Shown here: positions 35,992 to 45,096 of the stretch, in pieces
Position numbering within the stretch: position 1 is the first letter of the stretch
Layout of the letters: the number at the start of each line of letters is the position of its first letter
Assembly: GCA_025360015.1 (NCBI GenBank)
Contig: JANYCZ010000055.1
Location: forward strand, 1-64,000
Reading direction: 5' to 3'
Origin: Verrucomicrobiota bacterium
GTDB taxonomy: Bacteria; Verrucomicrobiota; Verrucomicrobiia; Verrucomicrobiales; Verrucomicrobiaceae
Length of the DNA: 64,000 nt
Notes under the pieces: generated by a model
Told to the model about the DNA's origin: nothing
What the model saw: only the letters and a program-made list of their open reading frames with translations
The model's database searches: none
Program-made: the position numbers and the translations under genes

Positions 35992-36498
35992 ATGTCCGCC
36001 GCCCCGACACTGCCCGAACTCTATGACGCCCACGCGGCGGGCCTGTTCCATTATTTCACCAGTTTCACCGGCAATGAGGCAGATGCAAAGGACCTGCTGC
36101 AAGAGCTGTGCATCAAGCTGGCACGGCAGCAGATCCCCGCAAACATTGCCAACCTGCGCGCCTGGCTGCTGCGGCTGGCGCATCACCACGCCATCGACTG
36201 GCTGTGGCGGCACCGCGTGCGGCGGGATGCGGAGAAGGCCGCACCGGTGGAAATGTTTGCCACTCATGAGGACCCGGATCAGGCGGAGCTGGCGCGGCGC
36301 CTCACCCGTGCGCTGGCCCTGCTGCCGCTGGAGCAGCGCAGCGTGGCGCAGCTCAAGCTGTGGGATGGGCTGACCTTTGAAGAAATCGCGGAGGTACAAG
36401 GCATCCCGCTGAACACCGCCGCCAGCCGCTACCGCTACGCCCTGGAGAAGCTCCGCAGCGAGCTGCGACCCCTGTACGATGAACTGAAACCGTCATGA
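35992..36498 (+). CDS. ECF-family RNA polymerase sigma factor
   Basis: 168 residues. Region 2: LYDAHAAGLFHYFTSFTGNEADAKDLLQELCIKL with LRAWLLRLAHHHAIDWLWRHR. Region 4: LLPLEQRSVAQLKLWDGLTFEEIAEVQGIPLNTAASRYRYALEKLR, a clear helix-turn-helix. It overlaps the next gene by four bases (ATGA), the usual arrangement of a sigma factor with its regulator. Confidence 0.92.
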   Translation: MSAAPTLPELYDAHAAGLFHYFTSFTGNEADAKDLLQELCIKLARQQIPANIANLRAWLLRLAHHHAIDWLWRHRVRRDAEKAAPVEMFATHEDPDQAELARRLTRALALLPLEQRSVAQLKLWDGLTFEEIAEVQGIPLNTAASRYRYALEKLRSELRPLYDELKPS

Positions 36499-36791
36499 AT
36501 CCGAACCCCGATCCTTTTGAAACCGCGCTCAGTGCCCTGCAACGCCGCGAACTGCCGAATAGCTGGCGCGCTGAAATGCTGCAAGCAGCGGCAAGGAAGC
36601 CCCGTGCCGTGCGCACGCCCCGCTGGCTGGTGGCCGGCTGGAGCCTGGCCTGGGCGGCTACCCTGGTGATGTACTTCACCACGCCCGCCGAGCCCTCCGC
36701 ACCGCAGGCTGCCGGCATGAGCGAGGCCGCTCCGCCGCTGCTGTGGCAGCAGCGCGCCGCCGCCATCGAGGCCCTGCTGGCCGTCAATTGA
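36495..36791 (+). CDS. single-pass membrane protein, possible anti-sigma factor
   Basis: 98 residues: a short cytoplasmic part (DPFETALSALQRRELPNSWRAEMLQ), one membrane helix at about 43-60 (RWLVAGWSLAWAATLVMYF) and a short periplasmic tail. No zinc or HHCC anti-sigma motif is visible. Location, coupling and topology suggest it holds the sigma factor at the membrane; this is inference. Confidence 0.65.
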   Translation: MNPNPDPFETALSALQRRELPNSWRAEMLQAAARKPRAVRTPRWLVAGWSLAWAATLVMYFTTPAEPSAPQAAGMSEAAPPLLWQQRAAAIEALLAVN

Positions 36792-36820
36792 TCCCTTTCA
36801 CCCTTCAAATCTCACACACC

Positions 36821-38377
36821 ATGTTCCGCCGTCTCTTTTCCAAACGCTACGTCCGCACCCTGCTGTGGGGGTTCATCACGCTCGTCACCCTCGTCGTCCT
36901 GCTGTTTGTCTGGACCAACTGGAGCGGCAGACGCCGCTGGGCTGCGGTGAAGGCCACGCTCGAACGCGAAGGCGAGACGCTCGATTTCCGCAAGCTGCTG
37001 CCGGAGACGCCACCGGAGGCGCAAAACCTGCTCGCTATCGAGCCGCTGCGGGGGATCGCCGCTGTCGTTGACCACGATGATCAAAAAGGCGAGCCGGGCA
37101 CCAAACGCAAAGCGCTGGAGGGCATGAAATGGAGCGGAGCTGCACCCTCCGCCAACGGCGTGACGCTGGGCAGAGCCACAGAGATTCAGGAGTGGGTGAA
37201 GTTCCTGCGCGAAACCAAGTATTTGGAACTGCCAGACGCGACTACGACATCGGGACGCGAGGTGCTGGCGGCGCTGGATGCAAAGTTTCCGCTGCTGAAA
37301 CAAGTCGCTGACGAGACCACGACCCGGCCGCGGGCCATGCTGACGCCCGGCCCGCGGGAGCGGGAAATGCCAGAGATGCTCTTCGCCCTGCGGGTGCCGT
37401 ATTTGTCTTCCTTGCTGAGCATGGGAAACGTTATGGGACTGCGGGCCAAAGCCGCTGTGGCCGCTGGCGCAGGTGCGGAGGCGGCGCGCAGCATTGTGGC
37501 CATGCACCGGCTGGCCGTGGCGTGTGAACAAGAGCCGCTGCTGATCGGTTTTCTCGTGGGGAATTCATTGGAGATGCTGGCGCTGGAACCGCTCTGGTTG
37601 GGCCTGCGTGAGCGGGTGTTTAAGCAGGATGATCTGCGGCTCCTGCAGGACACCTTTGCGGTGGATCACACCAGCAGTGCCTTGCTGCAGGCCATGCGCG
37701 GTGAACTGGCCTCGGGTGTGAATTCCGTGGAGTTTCTCCAGCAGGCGGCGAACGGCCAGAAGGCGGTGGATTCCAGTTTGATGAGCGCCTTTTCCACCCA
37801 TGGACAGGCTGCCGGAATGTATCTGTGGCGCGTGGTGCCGGGCGGTTTGTTTGACCACTGGAAGAGCGTGCTCGTGGAGTTGGAACTGCAGCATTTGATT
37901 CAGCCCTTGAAAAACGGCGGGCTGCAGGAGTCGGTGCGCACCTCGGATGCGGTGGTCACGGAACTCAGCCAGAACTCCAGCATGCTGCGGCACCCCGACC
38001 ACCTCATAGCCCGGCTCATCCTGCCTGCGGTGTCAATGATCAGCGGTCATGCCCTGCTGCAGGAAGCACGGAGACAGCAGGCGCTGGCAGCACTGGCTCT
38101 GGAGCGGTTTTTTTTGAAACATGCCCGCTATCCGGCAGCCCTGGCGGAGCTCACGCCAGAGTTTCTGCCCGCTATCCCGCTCGATCCCTGCGATGGCAAA
38201 CCGTTGCGTTACCGCACCACCCCAGCAGGACGCTACCAGCTCTGGTCCGTGGGTTTTGATGGCAAGGATGACGACGGACATGTGACCTTGGACGCCAAGG
38301 GAAAGACCAAGATGAACAAACGGGAGTATGTGGGCGACTGGACCTGGCAGTATGAGCCAGTGACAGGAGCAAAGTAG
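36821..38377 (+). CDS. membrane-anchored protein with pseudopilin-like C-terminal segment
   Basis: 518 residues from the ATG at 36821. One N-terminal helix (about 10-35, TLLWGFITLVTLVVLLFVW), then a long helical region without known family. The last 75 residues have a GspG-like pattern seen at the end of many planctomycete and verrucomicrobial proteins: ERFFLKHARYPAALAELTPEF, LPAIPLDPCDGKPLRYR, SVGFDGKDDDG. It lies 29 bases after the putative anti-sigma gene and is probably under the same sigma factor. The ORF ends inside a strong hairpin. Confidence 0.72.
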   Translation: MFRRLFSKRYVRTLLWGFITLVTLVVLLFVWTNWSGRRRWAAVKATLEREGETLDFRKLLPETPPEAQNLLAIEPLRGIAAVVDHDDQKGEPGTKRKALEGMKWSGAAPSANGVTLGRATEIQEWVKFLRETKYLELPDATTTSGREVLAALDAKFPLLKQVADETTTRPRAMLTPGPREREMPEMLFALRVPYLSSLLSMGNVMGLRAKAAVAAGAGAEAARSIVAMHRLAVACEQEPLLIGFLVGNSLEMLALEPLWLGLRERVFKQDDLRLLQDTFAVDHTSSALLQAMRGELASGVNSVEFLQQAANGQKAVDSSLMSAFSTHGQAAGMYLWRVVPGGLFDHWKSVLVELELQHLIQPLKNGGLQESVRTSDAVVTELSQNSSMLRHPDHLIARLILPAVSMISGHALLQEARRQQALAALALERFFLKHARYPAALAELTPEFLPAIPLDPCDGKPLRYRTTPAGRYQLWSVGFDGKDDDGHVTLDAKGKTKMNKREYVGDWTWQYEPVTGAK

Positions 38378-38402
38378 CCTTGTTGCTGTGCAACAAGGCT
38401 AC
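38374..38402 (+). terminator. perfect hairpin overlapping the stop codon
   Basis: 13-bp arms GTAGCCTTGTTGC and GCAACAAGGCTAC around a 3-base loop. The TAG stop of the preceding gene is inside the left arm. No T-run follows, so it may be a weak terminator, an mRNA 3'-end stabiliser or a mobile palindrome. Confidence 0.5.
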
Positions 38403-38428
38403 CCCTACTGCGTGGGAACCGGGCTGCT

Positions 38429-39265
38429 TTAATACAATTCCAGCCCCAGATCCAACGCACGCGGGGAATGCGTCAGCGCACCCACCGAAATCGCGTTCAC
38501 TCCCGTGGCCGCGACGTCCTTGATGGTCTCAATCGTGATGCCGCCGCTGGCTTCGAGCCAGAGCCTGCCGTTAACGAGTTTCACGGCCTCGCGCTGCGTA
38601 TCAGTGCTCATGTTGTCGAGCAGCAGCATGTCCACTCCTTCCAGCGTCAGGAAATCGGCCACCTGAGCCAGTGTGTCGGCTTCCAGCTGAATGCGGACGC
38701 CAGGGCGCTCGGTGCGCAGCTTTTGAATGGCGGCTTGGAGGGAAGGCAGGTCACTGTTGGCTGCCAGGTGGTTGTCCTTGACCATGGCGTGGTCGTAGAG
38801 ACCCATGCGGTGATTGGTGCCGCCGCCGTGCTTTACGGCGGCTTTTTCGATCAAACGCCAGCCGGGGGTGGTTTTGCGGGTGTCCCACACCTGCACGGGG
38901 TGGGGCTTCACGGCTTCCACGTAGTGCTGCGTCTGGGTGGCCACGCCGCAGAGGCGCTGGAGGAAATTCAGCGCGGTGCGCTCCGCAGTCAGCAGGGAGC
39001 GCGTGCTGCCGTCGGCCTTCATGAGGATGCTGCCGCGCACAAAGGGGCTGCCATCGGGAATGCAGACCTCCACTTCGAGGGCAGGATCGATTTCTTTGAA
39101 GACGGCCACGGCGATCTCAGCGCCGGAGACGATGCCGGGCTCACGAGCGACGATCTCGGCTCTGGAGCGCGAATCTGCCGGAATGAAGTAGAGGGAGGTG
39201 ACGTCTCCCGTGCCGACATCTTCGGCAATGGCGGCGCGGATCAGGGCTAAAACGGAGGGTTCCAT
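38429..39265 (-). CDS. nadC: nicotinate-nucleotide pyrophosphorylase (carboxylating)
   Basis: 278 residues, the normal length. QPRTase signatures: EDVGTGDVTSLYFIPADS, LNFLQRLCGVATQTQHYV, VWDTRKTTPGWRLIEKAAV, KHGGGTNHRMGLYDHAMVKDNHL and LEASGGITIETIKDVAATGV. It converts quinolinate and PRPP into nicotinate mononucleotide in NAD synthesis. It stands alone, facing rplS on the other strand. Confidence 0.95.
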   Translation of the reverse strand: MEPSVLALIRAAIAEDVGTGDVTSLYFIPADSRSRAEIVAREPGIVSGAEIAVAVFKEIDPALEVEVCIPDGSPFVRGSILMKADGSTRSLLTAERTALNFLQRLCGVATQTQHYVEAVKPHPVQVWDTRKTTPGWRLIEKAAVKHGGGTNHRMGLYDHAMVKDNHLAANSDLPSLQAAIQKLRTERPGVRIQLEADTLAQVADFLTLEGVDMLLLDNMSTDTQREAVKLVNGRLWLEASGGITIETIKDVAATGVNAISVGALTHSPRALDLGLELY

Positions 39266-39414
39266 GGGTGGGCGGAGGATAGGCCGGACCGGTCAGGTTT
39301 CCAGTACGGGGAAAAACAGGTTGCCAAATTCTAGGAACTGTCCATGTTCTCCGCCCCTCGCCCCCGGCCTGACTGATTCACGGCCTTGCGCAGCGCGGGC
39401 TATAGGAGCGTGTC

Positions 39415-39774
39415 ATGAGCAACATCATCGAAAAGATCAATCAAGAGCAGTTGAAGAAGGAAGTCGCCACTTTCAACGTGGGTGACAGCGTCAAGGTCCA
39501 CACCCGAGTGGTGGAAGGCGACAAAGAGCGTATCCAGATCTTCGCTGGCATCGTCATCGCCCGCAAAGGCTATGGCATCAACGAAGCCTTCACCGTCCGC
39601 AAAATTTCCTATGGCGAAGGTGTGGAGCGTGTGTTCCCGCTGCACAGCCCAAAGGTGGCCAAGGTGGAAGTGACCAAGAACGGCCGCGTGCGTCGCGCCC
39701 GCCTGCACTACCTGCGCCAGCGCCAGGGCAAGGAAGCCATGTCCGTGAAGGAACTGGCCCAGAGCGACAACTAA
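39415..39774 (+). CDS. rplS: 50S ribosomal protein L19
   Basis: 119 residues: FNVGDSVKVHTRVVEGDKERIQIFAGIVIARKGYGINEAFTVRKISYGEGVERVFPLHSPKV, then the basic RVRRARLHYLRQRQGK. It lies at the 30S-50S interface. A GGAG about seven bases before the ATG is a plausible ribosome-binding site. It is not preceded here by rimM/trmD, its usual neighbours, and a clear terminator follows. Confidence 0.97.
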   Translation: MSNIIEKINQEQLKKEVATFNVGDSVKVHTRVVEGDKERIQIFAGIVIARKGYGINEAFTVRKISYGEGVERVFPLHSPKVAKVEVTKNGRVRRARLHYLRQRQGKEAMSVKELAQSDN

Positions 39775-39798
39775 TTTCCAAGTTTGTTTTTCCAATCA

Positions 39799-39830
39799 AA
39801 AAGGGAGGGCCGAAAGCCCTCCCCTTTTTA
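39799..39830 (+). terminator. intrinsic terminator of rplS
   Basis: Stem GGGAGGGC / GCCCTCCC with loop CGAAA, flanked by an A-run on the left and a T-run on the right (CCTTTTTAT). Confidence 0.9.
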
Positions 39831-39851
39831 TGCCTGTGTTTGAGATTTCAT

Positions 39852-39903
39852 CAGCCTGGGTTCACTGAACCCAAGGCTGAGAACTGCGAGGCCTTCGGGG
39901 CCT
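39852..39903. other. two adjacent hairpins between convergent genes
   Basis: First, 39852-39879: CAGCC...GGCTG with inner GGGTTC / GAACCC. Second, 39889-39903: AGGCC / GGCCT. They lie between the rplS terminator and the stop of the minus-strand gene and may end that transcript, although no T-run is seen. Confidence 0.4.
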
Positions 39904-39915
39904 GGCAGGAAAAGA

Positions 39916-41526
39916 CTACGCTTTCTTCTTCTTGCCGCCCAAGAGGGTGAGCAGGAGCACAAGCCCGACCACTCCAATGCCAATGAGGATCATGGTCATG
40001 GTGCTCATGCCTTCTTCGACAGGAGCCGGTGCCGCCTGAGGCTCCGCGTAGCCAGGTTGCTGAGGTTGCTGGCCAGGCACCGCCTGAGGCTGGGCTGGAT
40101 AGCCGGGCTGGCCGGGCTGCTGAGGATAAGCTCCAGGCACTGCAGCGCCCGGCTGGACTGGATAGCCGGGCTGTCCCCCTGGCATGGCTCCAGGCACCGC
40201 AGCTCCCGGTTGGGCTGGGTACCCAGGCTGTCCCGCTGGTAGGGCTCCAGGAACCGGCGCAGCGCCGGGAACGGGGGTGCCGGCGGCAGCAGCCGCAAGT
40301 GCCGCTGCCACTTTGTCATCCATTCCAGGCGTTGCCGAGCCGGCGATGGCACTGGAGCCGCCTGCTGCACCAACGGCGGCCGGGGCAACCGGCCCCGAAG
40401 CAGCAGCCAGCTGCTGGGCCCAGTAGGCATGGCGTTCGCGGTAGGTGGTAAAGACGGCACGATAGAATTCTTTGCTTTTCGGATCGGCAGTTGCCGCCGC
40501 AGTTTCACCTTCAATGATGGCCTCTCCCATCTTGGTCAGTTCGGCCTTGTCCTTGCCAGCCTTGGCATCTGCGCGGAGCAGCCGTGCAATGGCTTCATTG
40601 ACTTTGGTCATGACGCCGAGGTCGAGGTCTTTCAGCTTGTCCTTCTCCTCAGTAATGGACTTGGCAAGGCTCTTCAGGCTCTCAAGATCGTACTTGTAAG
40701 GGGTGTACCATTGGGTGGTCTTCTTTTCCTGGTCGTAGGTGGTCTTCCAGTTGTCCTTTTCGCGTTTGATGGCGTCGTTTGTCCGCGTCAGGTCCGGCTC
40801 GATAAGCTTTTTCACGCTCTCGTCACGCAACTTCTGCAAAGCAGGCTGGTCCTGGATCATCTGCGCGATCTGCGCTTCGTATTTGTTCAGAACGGCGAGG
40901 ATTTCTTCGACGGCCTTGGGATAATAAATGGAGGCGGGATTGCCGCTGGTGGCTGGGAACAGTTTGTCGAATTCCTTGAGCGCGCCGGAATAGTCCTTGG
41001 CCGCCGCCTTTTCCATAAGTGCCGCGCGGATGGCATAGGCCTTGATGTTGAGGCTCTCGGCCTTGGCCTCTTCACGGGTGAGCCACTTGCCTTCCAGCTT
41101 GGCGCCCCCGGCCACGACTTTCTCCTTTTCCTCCTGAACTTCAGCGATCATTTTTTCCACTTCGGCTGCTTCTTTCGTGCCGGGGTAGCGGTTCATGAAA
41201 GGGCGCAGGCGGTCCTGAATGAGCTGCTCATACTTCTCGGCGGACAGCAGATCGGCAGTGGGAACGAGCTTCCGAATCTCGAGCATCTCCACCTCTTCGG
41301 GCTTTTGCTTGACGATGCCGCCCTCGGCGATCTCGCTGCGCAGGATTTCTTTATCATCCCAAATCTTCGGTGTCAGGCGGTACCGCATGCGGATGGACGT
41401 GGGCGTCTCGGAGAGAATGTTGCCCTCCAGCTTTTTGCCGTCCTTGAGGGTCACGACATCGGCGTGCAAAAATCCGGCGCTGCAAGCAAGGGCGAAGACG
41501 GCAGACTGGTAACGGCTCAATTTCAT
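39916..41526 (-). CDS. secreted coiled-coil protein with Pro/Gly repeats and C-terminal membrane anchor
   Basis: 536 residues. Signal peptide (about 1-22), then VVTLKDGKKLEGNILSETPTS, a segment KLVPTADLLSAEKYEQLIQD that resembles the PTPDL motif of a verrucomicrobial family I know only by name, 300 residues of charged helix, a proline-rich repeat zone (AGQPGYPAQPGAAVPGA and variants, about 410-500), one membrane helix (STMTMILIGIGVVGLVLLLT) and a KKKKA tail. The topology suggests a periplasmic rod anchored at its C-terminus. Function unknown. Confidence 0.72.
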   Translation of the reverse strand: MKLSRYQSAVFALACSAGFLHADVVTLKDGKKLEGNILSETPTSIRMRYRLTPKIWDDKEILRSEIAEGGIVKQKPEEVEMLEIRKLVPTADLLSAEKYEQLIQDRLRPFMNRYPGTKEAAEVEKMIAEVQEEKEKVVAGGAKLEGKWLTREEAKAESLNIKAYAIRAALMEKAAAKDYSGALKEFDKLFPATSGNPASIYYPKAVEEILAVLNKYEAQIAQMIQDQPALQKLRDESVKKLIEPDLTRTNDAIKREKDNWKTTYDQEKKTTQWYTPYKYDLESLKSLAKSITEEKDKLKDLDLGVMTKVNEAIARLLRADAKAGKDKAELTKMGEAIIEGETAAATADPKSKEFYRAVFTTYRERHAYWAQQLAAASGPVAPAAVGAAGGSSAIAGSATPGMDDKVAAALAAAAAGTPVPGAAPVPGALPAGQPGYPAQPGAAVPGAMPGGQPGYPVQPGAAVPGAYPQQPGQPGYPAQPQAVPGQQPQQPGYAEPQAAPAPVEEGMSTMTMILIGIGVVGLVLLLTLLGGKKKKA

Positions 41527-41659
41527 GGGGAATGCGGGTGGGATAAAGATGGACAGTGTTGGCGGCGGCGCGGCAATTTGTGCGGGTTACGAGAAATAAC
41601 TCAAAACCACGCCACGAGTAAAGAACGAAGCTGATTTTCCTCTATGACAAAAGGCGGCG

Positions 41660-42115
41660 TCAACGGGGGCGCAGCTTGAGCACGATGCGCTTGAAGCGGG
41701 CATTGCCGTCCTGGCTCACGCTCATGACAGCGGCGTCATTGACAAAGACGTTGTGGATGAGGCGGCGGTAGTAGCTGTTCATCGGCGGCAGATCGGCGCT
41801 CTGGCCGGTGGCGCGCACGCGGTCGCCCAGTTCCTTGGCACGGGCCACCATCTTGTCCTCGCGCATGGAACGGTAGAACTCCACATCCACGCGAATGCGC
41901 GGGGCGTCCTTGAGGTGGCGCTGCAGCACGCGGTTCACCAGATACTGGATGTCCTCCAGAGTCTCCCCTCGGCGGCCGATGAGCGCGTCCGAATCATCCG
42001 TGAGCACCTGCAGCGTGGGGCCATCGGGACCGTTGTCCTCCTCGATCTGGACCACGAAGCCCAGATAACCGAGCATCGTGTCGAGAATTTGGCGTGAGTG
42101 TTCGAGGGGAGTCAT
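41660..42115 (-). CDS. jag: Jag-like KH/R3H RNA-binding protein
   Basis: 151 residues. A KH domain with the GxxG loop IGRRGETLEDIQYLVN is followed by an R3H-like domain (MVARAKELGDRVRATGQSADLPPMNSYYRRLIHN). The N-terminal Jag domain of Gram-positive homologues is missing. It lies six bases after yidC, the conserved position (SpoIIIJ-associated). It probably binds RNA; its role in this phylum is not defined. Confidence 0.88.
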   Translation of the reverse strand: MTPLEHSRQILDTMLGYLGFVVQIEEDNGPDGPTLQVLTDDSDALIGRRGETLEDIQYLVNRVLQRHLKDAPRIRVDVEFYRSMREDKMVARAKELGDRVRATGQSADLPPMNSYYRRLIHNVFVNDAAVMSVSQDGNARFKRIVLKLRPR

Positions 42116-42121
42116 GGAGAA

Positions 42122-43927
42122 CTAGCCTCCTAGGCGTGGTGGTTTCGGGCCCTTGGATTTTTTATCCTTGGATGCACCTGCATTGAAAAAGGAGCTCTGC
42201 GCTGGCGCGGCTTTGGCGGCCGGCTTCAGGGAGGCTTTTTCCAGCTTCGGCTCAGGCATATACAGCTTCATGACCCGGGTCTGGAAGATGCTGAAGATGT
42301 TCTGGGTGGACCAGTACAAGGCCAGGGCGGCGGCGAAGTCATAGCTAATCCACAGGAAGAACAGGGGCATCAGCATGAAGATGCGCTGCTGCGTCTTGTC
42401 CACCGTCGCAGGCTGCGGGGTGAACTTCATCTGTGCCACCATGGTCAGGCCCATGATGATCGGCAGCGGATTGATGGGGAAACCCATGAAATGCCCCTGG
42501 GTGTCTGCTGCGGCAAGGTCCCGCACCCACCAGAAGGACTGGCCGCGGAGCTCCGCCGCCACTTCCAGCACGCTGTAGAGACCGATGAAGATGGGGAACT
42601 GCAGGAACAGCGGCAGGCAGCCGCCCAGCGGATTCACGCCATACTCTTTGTAGAGTTTCATCGTCTCCATCTGCTGCTGCTGCGGATTGTCCTTGTACTT
42701 CACTTGCAGCTCTTTCATCAGCGGACCCAGCAGCCCCATGCGCTTCATGGTCATGGTGGATTTTGCATGGATGGGCCACAGGCAGAGGCGCACAAAAATC
42801 GTCAGCAAAATGACCGCCAGGCCCCAGCTGCCGCTGATGCTGTGCATCCAGCGCATGACCTTGGACAGGGCGATGCTCACGATCTTGAAGTAGCCGTAAA
42901 ACATCGCATAGCTGCGCTGGTGGCCGATCTTGCTGAGGCGGTCGTATTCCTTTGGGCCGAGGTAGATCTGATACGTTTCCGTGACCGAAGCTCCCGGGGC
43001 GAGATCCACCACCGGCAGACCCATGGAGGCATCGTAGGCAAAGTCTTCGACCTCCGGCTTGCCCGCGCTCGCGGCATCAATCGGCTGCGCGAGTTTGCGG
43101 CGGCCGGCCCAAAGTTTGGCCGGTGCATCCTTCTCCGCCATGCGGGTGATGATGTGAGTGTAAAAGCGGCTCATCACGCCTGCGTAGCGCAGCGCATTGT
43201 AGGAGTGGCGGTAGTCCCCAGGCGCATCGCTGAAGAACCCTTTGCCAAAGTATTTAGAAAGCTGGTGGTCCGTGTCCCCGGCGTTGTTCCAGAAGAAGCC
43301 ATCGTAGCGGCCGTCATCGTGCCGCAGGGCGCTAGCAGCGCCGGCGTAGAGGTAGTATTCCTCCGAACGGTGCTGCGTGGTGCCGGTGTTTTTCAGGGTG
43401 ATCTTGAGATCGATCAGATGCTCGTCGCCTTCCGCGCCTTCGGTCAGCGTGTAGGTCTTCGTGACCACGATGCCTTCGGCGGTGGTGCCTTCAAAGGTGG
43501 CACTTTTGTCGCTCTTGGCCGTCAGCTTGTAGGAAATGGCGTCCATCCCGGCAGCCTCGCGCCGCAGCGCGCCGATGGCCTCCAGGCCGTTCTTGTTCAG
43601 TGTCACCTGGTCCGTGCCTGCCAGGGCCGCACGGGCGATGCCGCCGCCTTTGGAGGTCAGCTCAAACGTCACCGTGCCCGCTGTCAGGGAGTGGGTTTCC
43701 TCCGGCACCGTGGGGGCCGCCGGTGTCGCCGCCGCTGCAGGCGTGGTACCGGTGGCAGGAGCCACCGTGGATTCTGCGGGTGTCTCTGCGGCTTTTTTTG
43801 CCACTTCCTCCTGCTTTTTGCGAGCCGCCTCGACCTGCACCAGCTTCTGGTTTTCCTGCATGTAGTGCCAGTTCACCCCCATGAGGATGACGCACAGCGT
43901 CACGATGATCCAACTTTTACGGTCCAT
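42122..43927 (-). CDS. yidC: membrane protein insertase YidC
   Basis: 601 residues, the Gram-negative form. N-terminal membrane helix (SWIIVTLCVILMGVNW), an Ala/Pro/Thr linker, the large periplasmic beta domain (HSLTAGTVTFELTSKGGGIARA to GPKEYDRLSKIGHQ) and the conserved C-terminal five-helix core (WGLAVILLTIFVRLCLWPIH, NPLGGCLPLFLQFPIFIGLYSVL). It inserts and folds inner-membrane proteins alone or with SecYEG. Confidence 0.96.
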   Translation of the reverse strand: MDRKSWIIVTLCVILMGVNWHYMQENQKLVQVEAARKKQEEVAKKAAETPAESTVAPATGTTPAAAATPAAPTVPEETHSLTAGTVTFELTSKGGGIARAALAGTDQVTLNKNGLEAIGALRREAAGMDAISYKLTAKSDKSATFEGTTAEGIVVTKTYTLTEGAEGDEHLIDLKITLKNTGTTQHRSEEYYLYAGAASALRHDDGRYDGFFWNNAGDTDHQLSKYFGKGFFSDAPGDYRHSYNALRYAGVMSRFYTHIITRMAEKDAPAKLWAGRRKLAQPIDAASAGKPEVEDFAYDASMGLPVVDLAPGASVTETYQIYLGPKEYDRLSKIGHQRSYAMFYGYFKIVSIALSKVMRWMHSISGSWGLAVILLTIFVRLCLWPIHAKSTMTMKRMGLLGPLMKELQVKYKDNPQQQQMETMKLYKEYGVNPLGGCLPLFLQFPIFIGLYSVLEVAAELRGQSFWWVRDLAAADTQGHFMGFPINPLPIIMGLTMVAQMKFTPQPATVDKTQQRIFMLMPLFFLWISYDFAAALALYWSTQNIFSIFQTRVMKLYMPEPKLEKASLKPAAKAAPAQSSFFNAGASKDKKSKGPKPPRLGG

Positions 43928-44098
43928 GAATTTTTAGCGGTGGGTGAAAGAGATTGTTTTAGTGAATGGCGGCTTATAGGGCCGAATCGACGTCTGGTCT
44001 GCAAACAATGACGAAACCAGAATGACAAATGCGGGAAGTAGAGTTCATCAATGACGAAGGGCACGCGTAATTGCGATTACACTGTTTGAAAAAATTCG

Positions 44099-44356
44099 TC
44101 ATTCCTCATTCGGATTTCGTGATTTCTTATCCGGCACCGGATCATGCCCTTGTCCACCCCAGGGGTGGCAGCGGCCGATGCGGCAGAGGCCCAGCCAGCA
44201 GCCGCGCAGCACGCCGTGGGTTTCCACTGCCTGCAGGAAATACCTCGAGCAAGTCGGGGTGTAGCGGCATCCGGAGCCGGGACCGCCAATGGCGTGAATG
44301 ACGGGGGAGATAAACACTTGGTAGCCGCGGATGAAAATTCGGATGAGCCATTTCAT
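44099..44356 (-). CDS. yidD: membrane protein insertion efficiency factor YidD
   Basis: 85 residues: [40 protein letters not shown] and [17 protein letters not shown] are diagnostic. Its start overlaps rnpA by four bases. A 171-base gap separates it from yidC, with no gene seen in it. Confidence 0.95.
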   Translation of the reverse strand: MKWLIRIFIRGYQVFISPVIHAIGGPGSGCRYTPTCSRYFLQAVETHGVLRGCWLGLCRIGRCHPWGGQGHDPVPDKKSRNPNEE

Positions 44357-44727
44357 GGTGCGGCGGGCGGTGCAGGCGGCTTTTGGGGGAGCAGGTGCAT
44401 GCGCCTTGCCAGCCGCAGCCAGTCGTTTTCCAGTTCAGCCAGCGTGGCCTGGGGCGCACGCCAGCGGGCGATGATCACCATCTGCCAGCCCGGGGCGATC
44501 TCCGCACGGTGTGCGCGTACGATCTCGCGCAGCAGACGGCGGATGCGGTTTCGTACCACGGCATTGCCCAGCTTGCCCCCAGTGATGAGGCCAAATTGGA
44601 ACTCCTTCAGCGCGTCCACACGCAAAACACCCAGCACCAGAAATTTTCCGGCCTGACTGCTGCCCTGCGTCTTCACCCGTGCGAAATCGCACGCGAGTTT
44701 CATCCGCAGGTTTGAGGGAAGGCGCAT
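44353..44727 (-). CDS. rnpA: ribonuclease P protein component
   Basis: 124 residues. The RNR motif is present ([18 protein letters not shown]) after [11 protein letters not shown]. The C-terminus is proline-rich ([12 protein letters not shown]). With the RNase P RNA it matures tRNA 5' ends. It follows rpmH by 24 bases in the usual order. Confidence 0.94.
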   Translation of the reverse strand: MRLPSNLRMKLACDFARVKTQGSSQAGKFLVLGVLRVDALKEFQFGLITGGKLGNAVVRNRIRRLLREIVRAHRAEIAPGWQMVIIARWRAPQATLAELENDWLRLARRMHLLPQKPPAPPAAP

Positions 44728-44751
44728 GGTGAGGAGCGCGCCGCAGCAGAA

Positions 44752-44940
44752 TTAGGTATGCTGCTGGGTGTGACGCTTGAAGTGGATTTCCACGCCCTTC
44801 GGCAGGAGACGCTTGCGCCCGGCACGGCGACGGCGGCGCAGGATGTCACGGCCGTTTGCGGTCTTCGTGCGTGCGCGGAAACCAAACTGCTGCTTGCGCG
44901 TGCGCTTGGAAGGCTGGTAGGTCCTGAATGTCTTTGGCAT
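44752..44940 (-). CDS. rpmH: 50S ribosomal protein L34
   Basis: 62 residues, longer than the usual 44-50. The core [39 protein letters not shown] is typical; the last 15 residues ([14 protein letters not shown]) are an extension. First gene of the rpmH-rnpA-yidD-yidC-jag group. Confidence 0.95.
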   Translation of the reverse strand: MPKTFRTYQPSKRTRKQQFGFRARTKTANGRDILRRRRRAGRKRLLPKGVEIHFKRHTQQHT

Positions 44941-45016
44941 GGGCGTGTGGGGTGGTGAAAGGGGAACGGAAGCTCAGACCGGACAAATCACGGCCTCCCC
45001 TCGAAAAGGGGGCGCG

Positions 45017-45044
45017 AAACTAGCGGGACTCTTTGATTTGTCAA
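45017..45044 (-). promoter_or_regulatory. candidate rpmH promoter
   Basis: On the minus strand TTGACA (45044-45039) and TAGTTT (45022-45017) are 16 bases apart, 76 bases before the rpmH ATG. The -35 is perfect, the -10 moderate. Confidence 0.5.
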
Positions 45045-45096
45045 TCAGGCGATCATTTCACGTAAATTTCGGCTTTCTCAGCGTTACATTCCACCC

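Noticed and set aside
39916-41634. Plus-strand open frame of 401 codons at 40429-41634
   Set aside because: Antisense to the secreted coiled-coil gene, without signal peptide or motif.
44752-45096. Chromosome origin near rpmH
   Set aside because: The rpmH-rnpA-yidD-yidC-jag order is often near oriC, but no dnaA gene, no DnaA-box cluster and no AT-rich unwinding region was found here.
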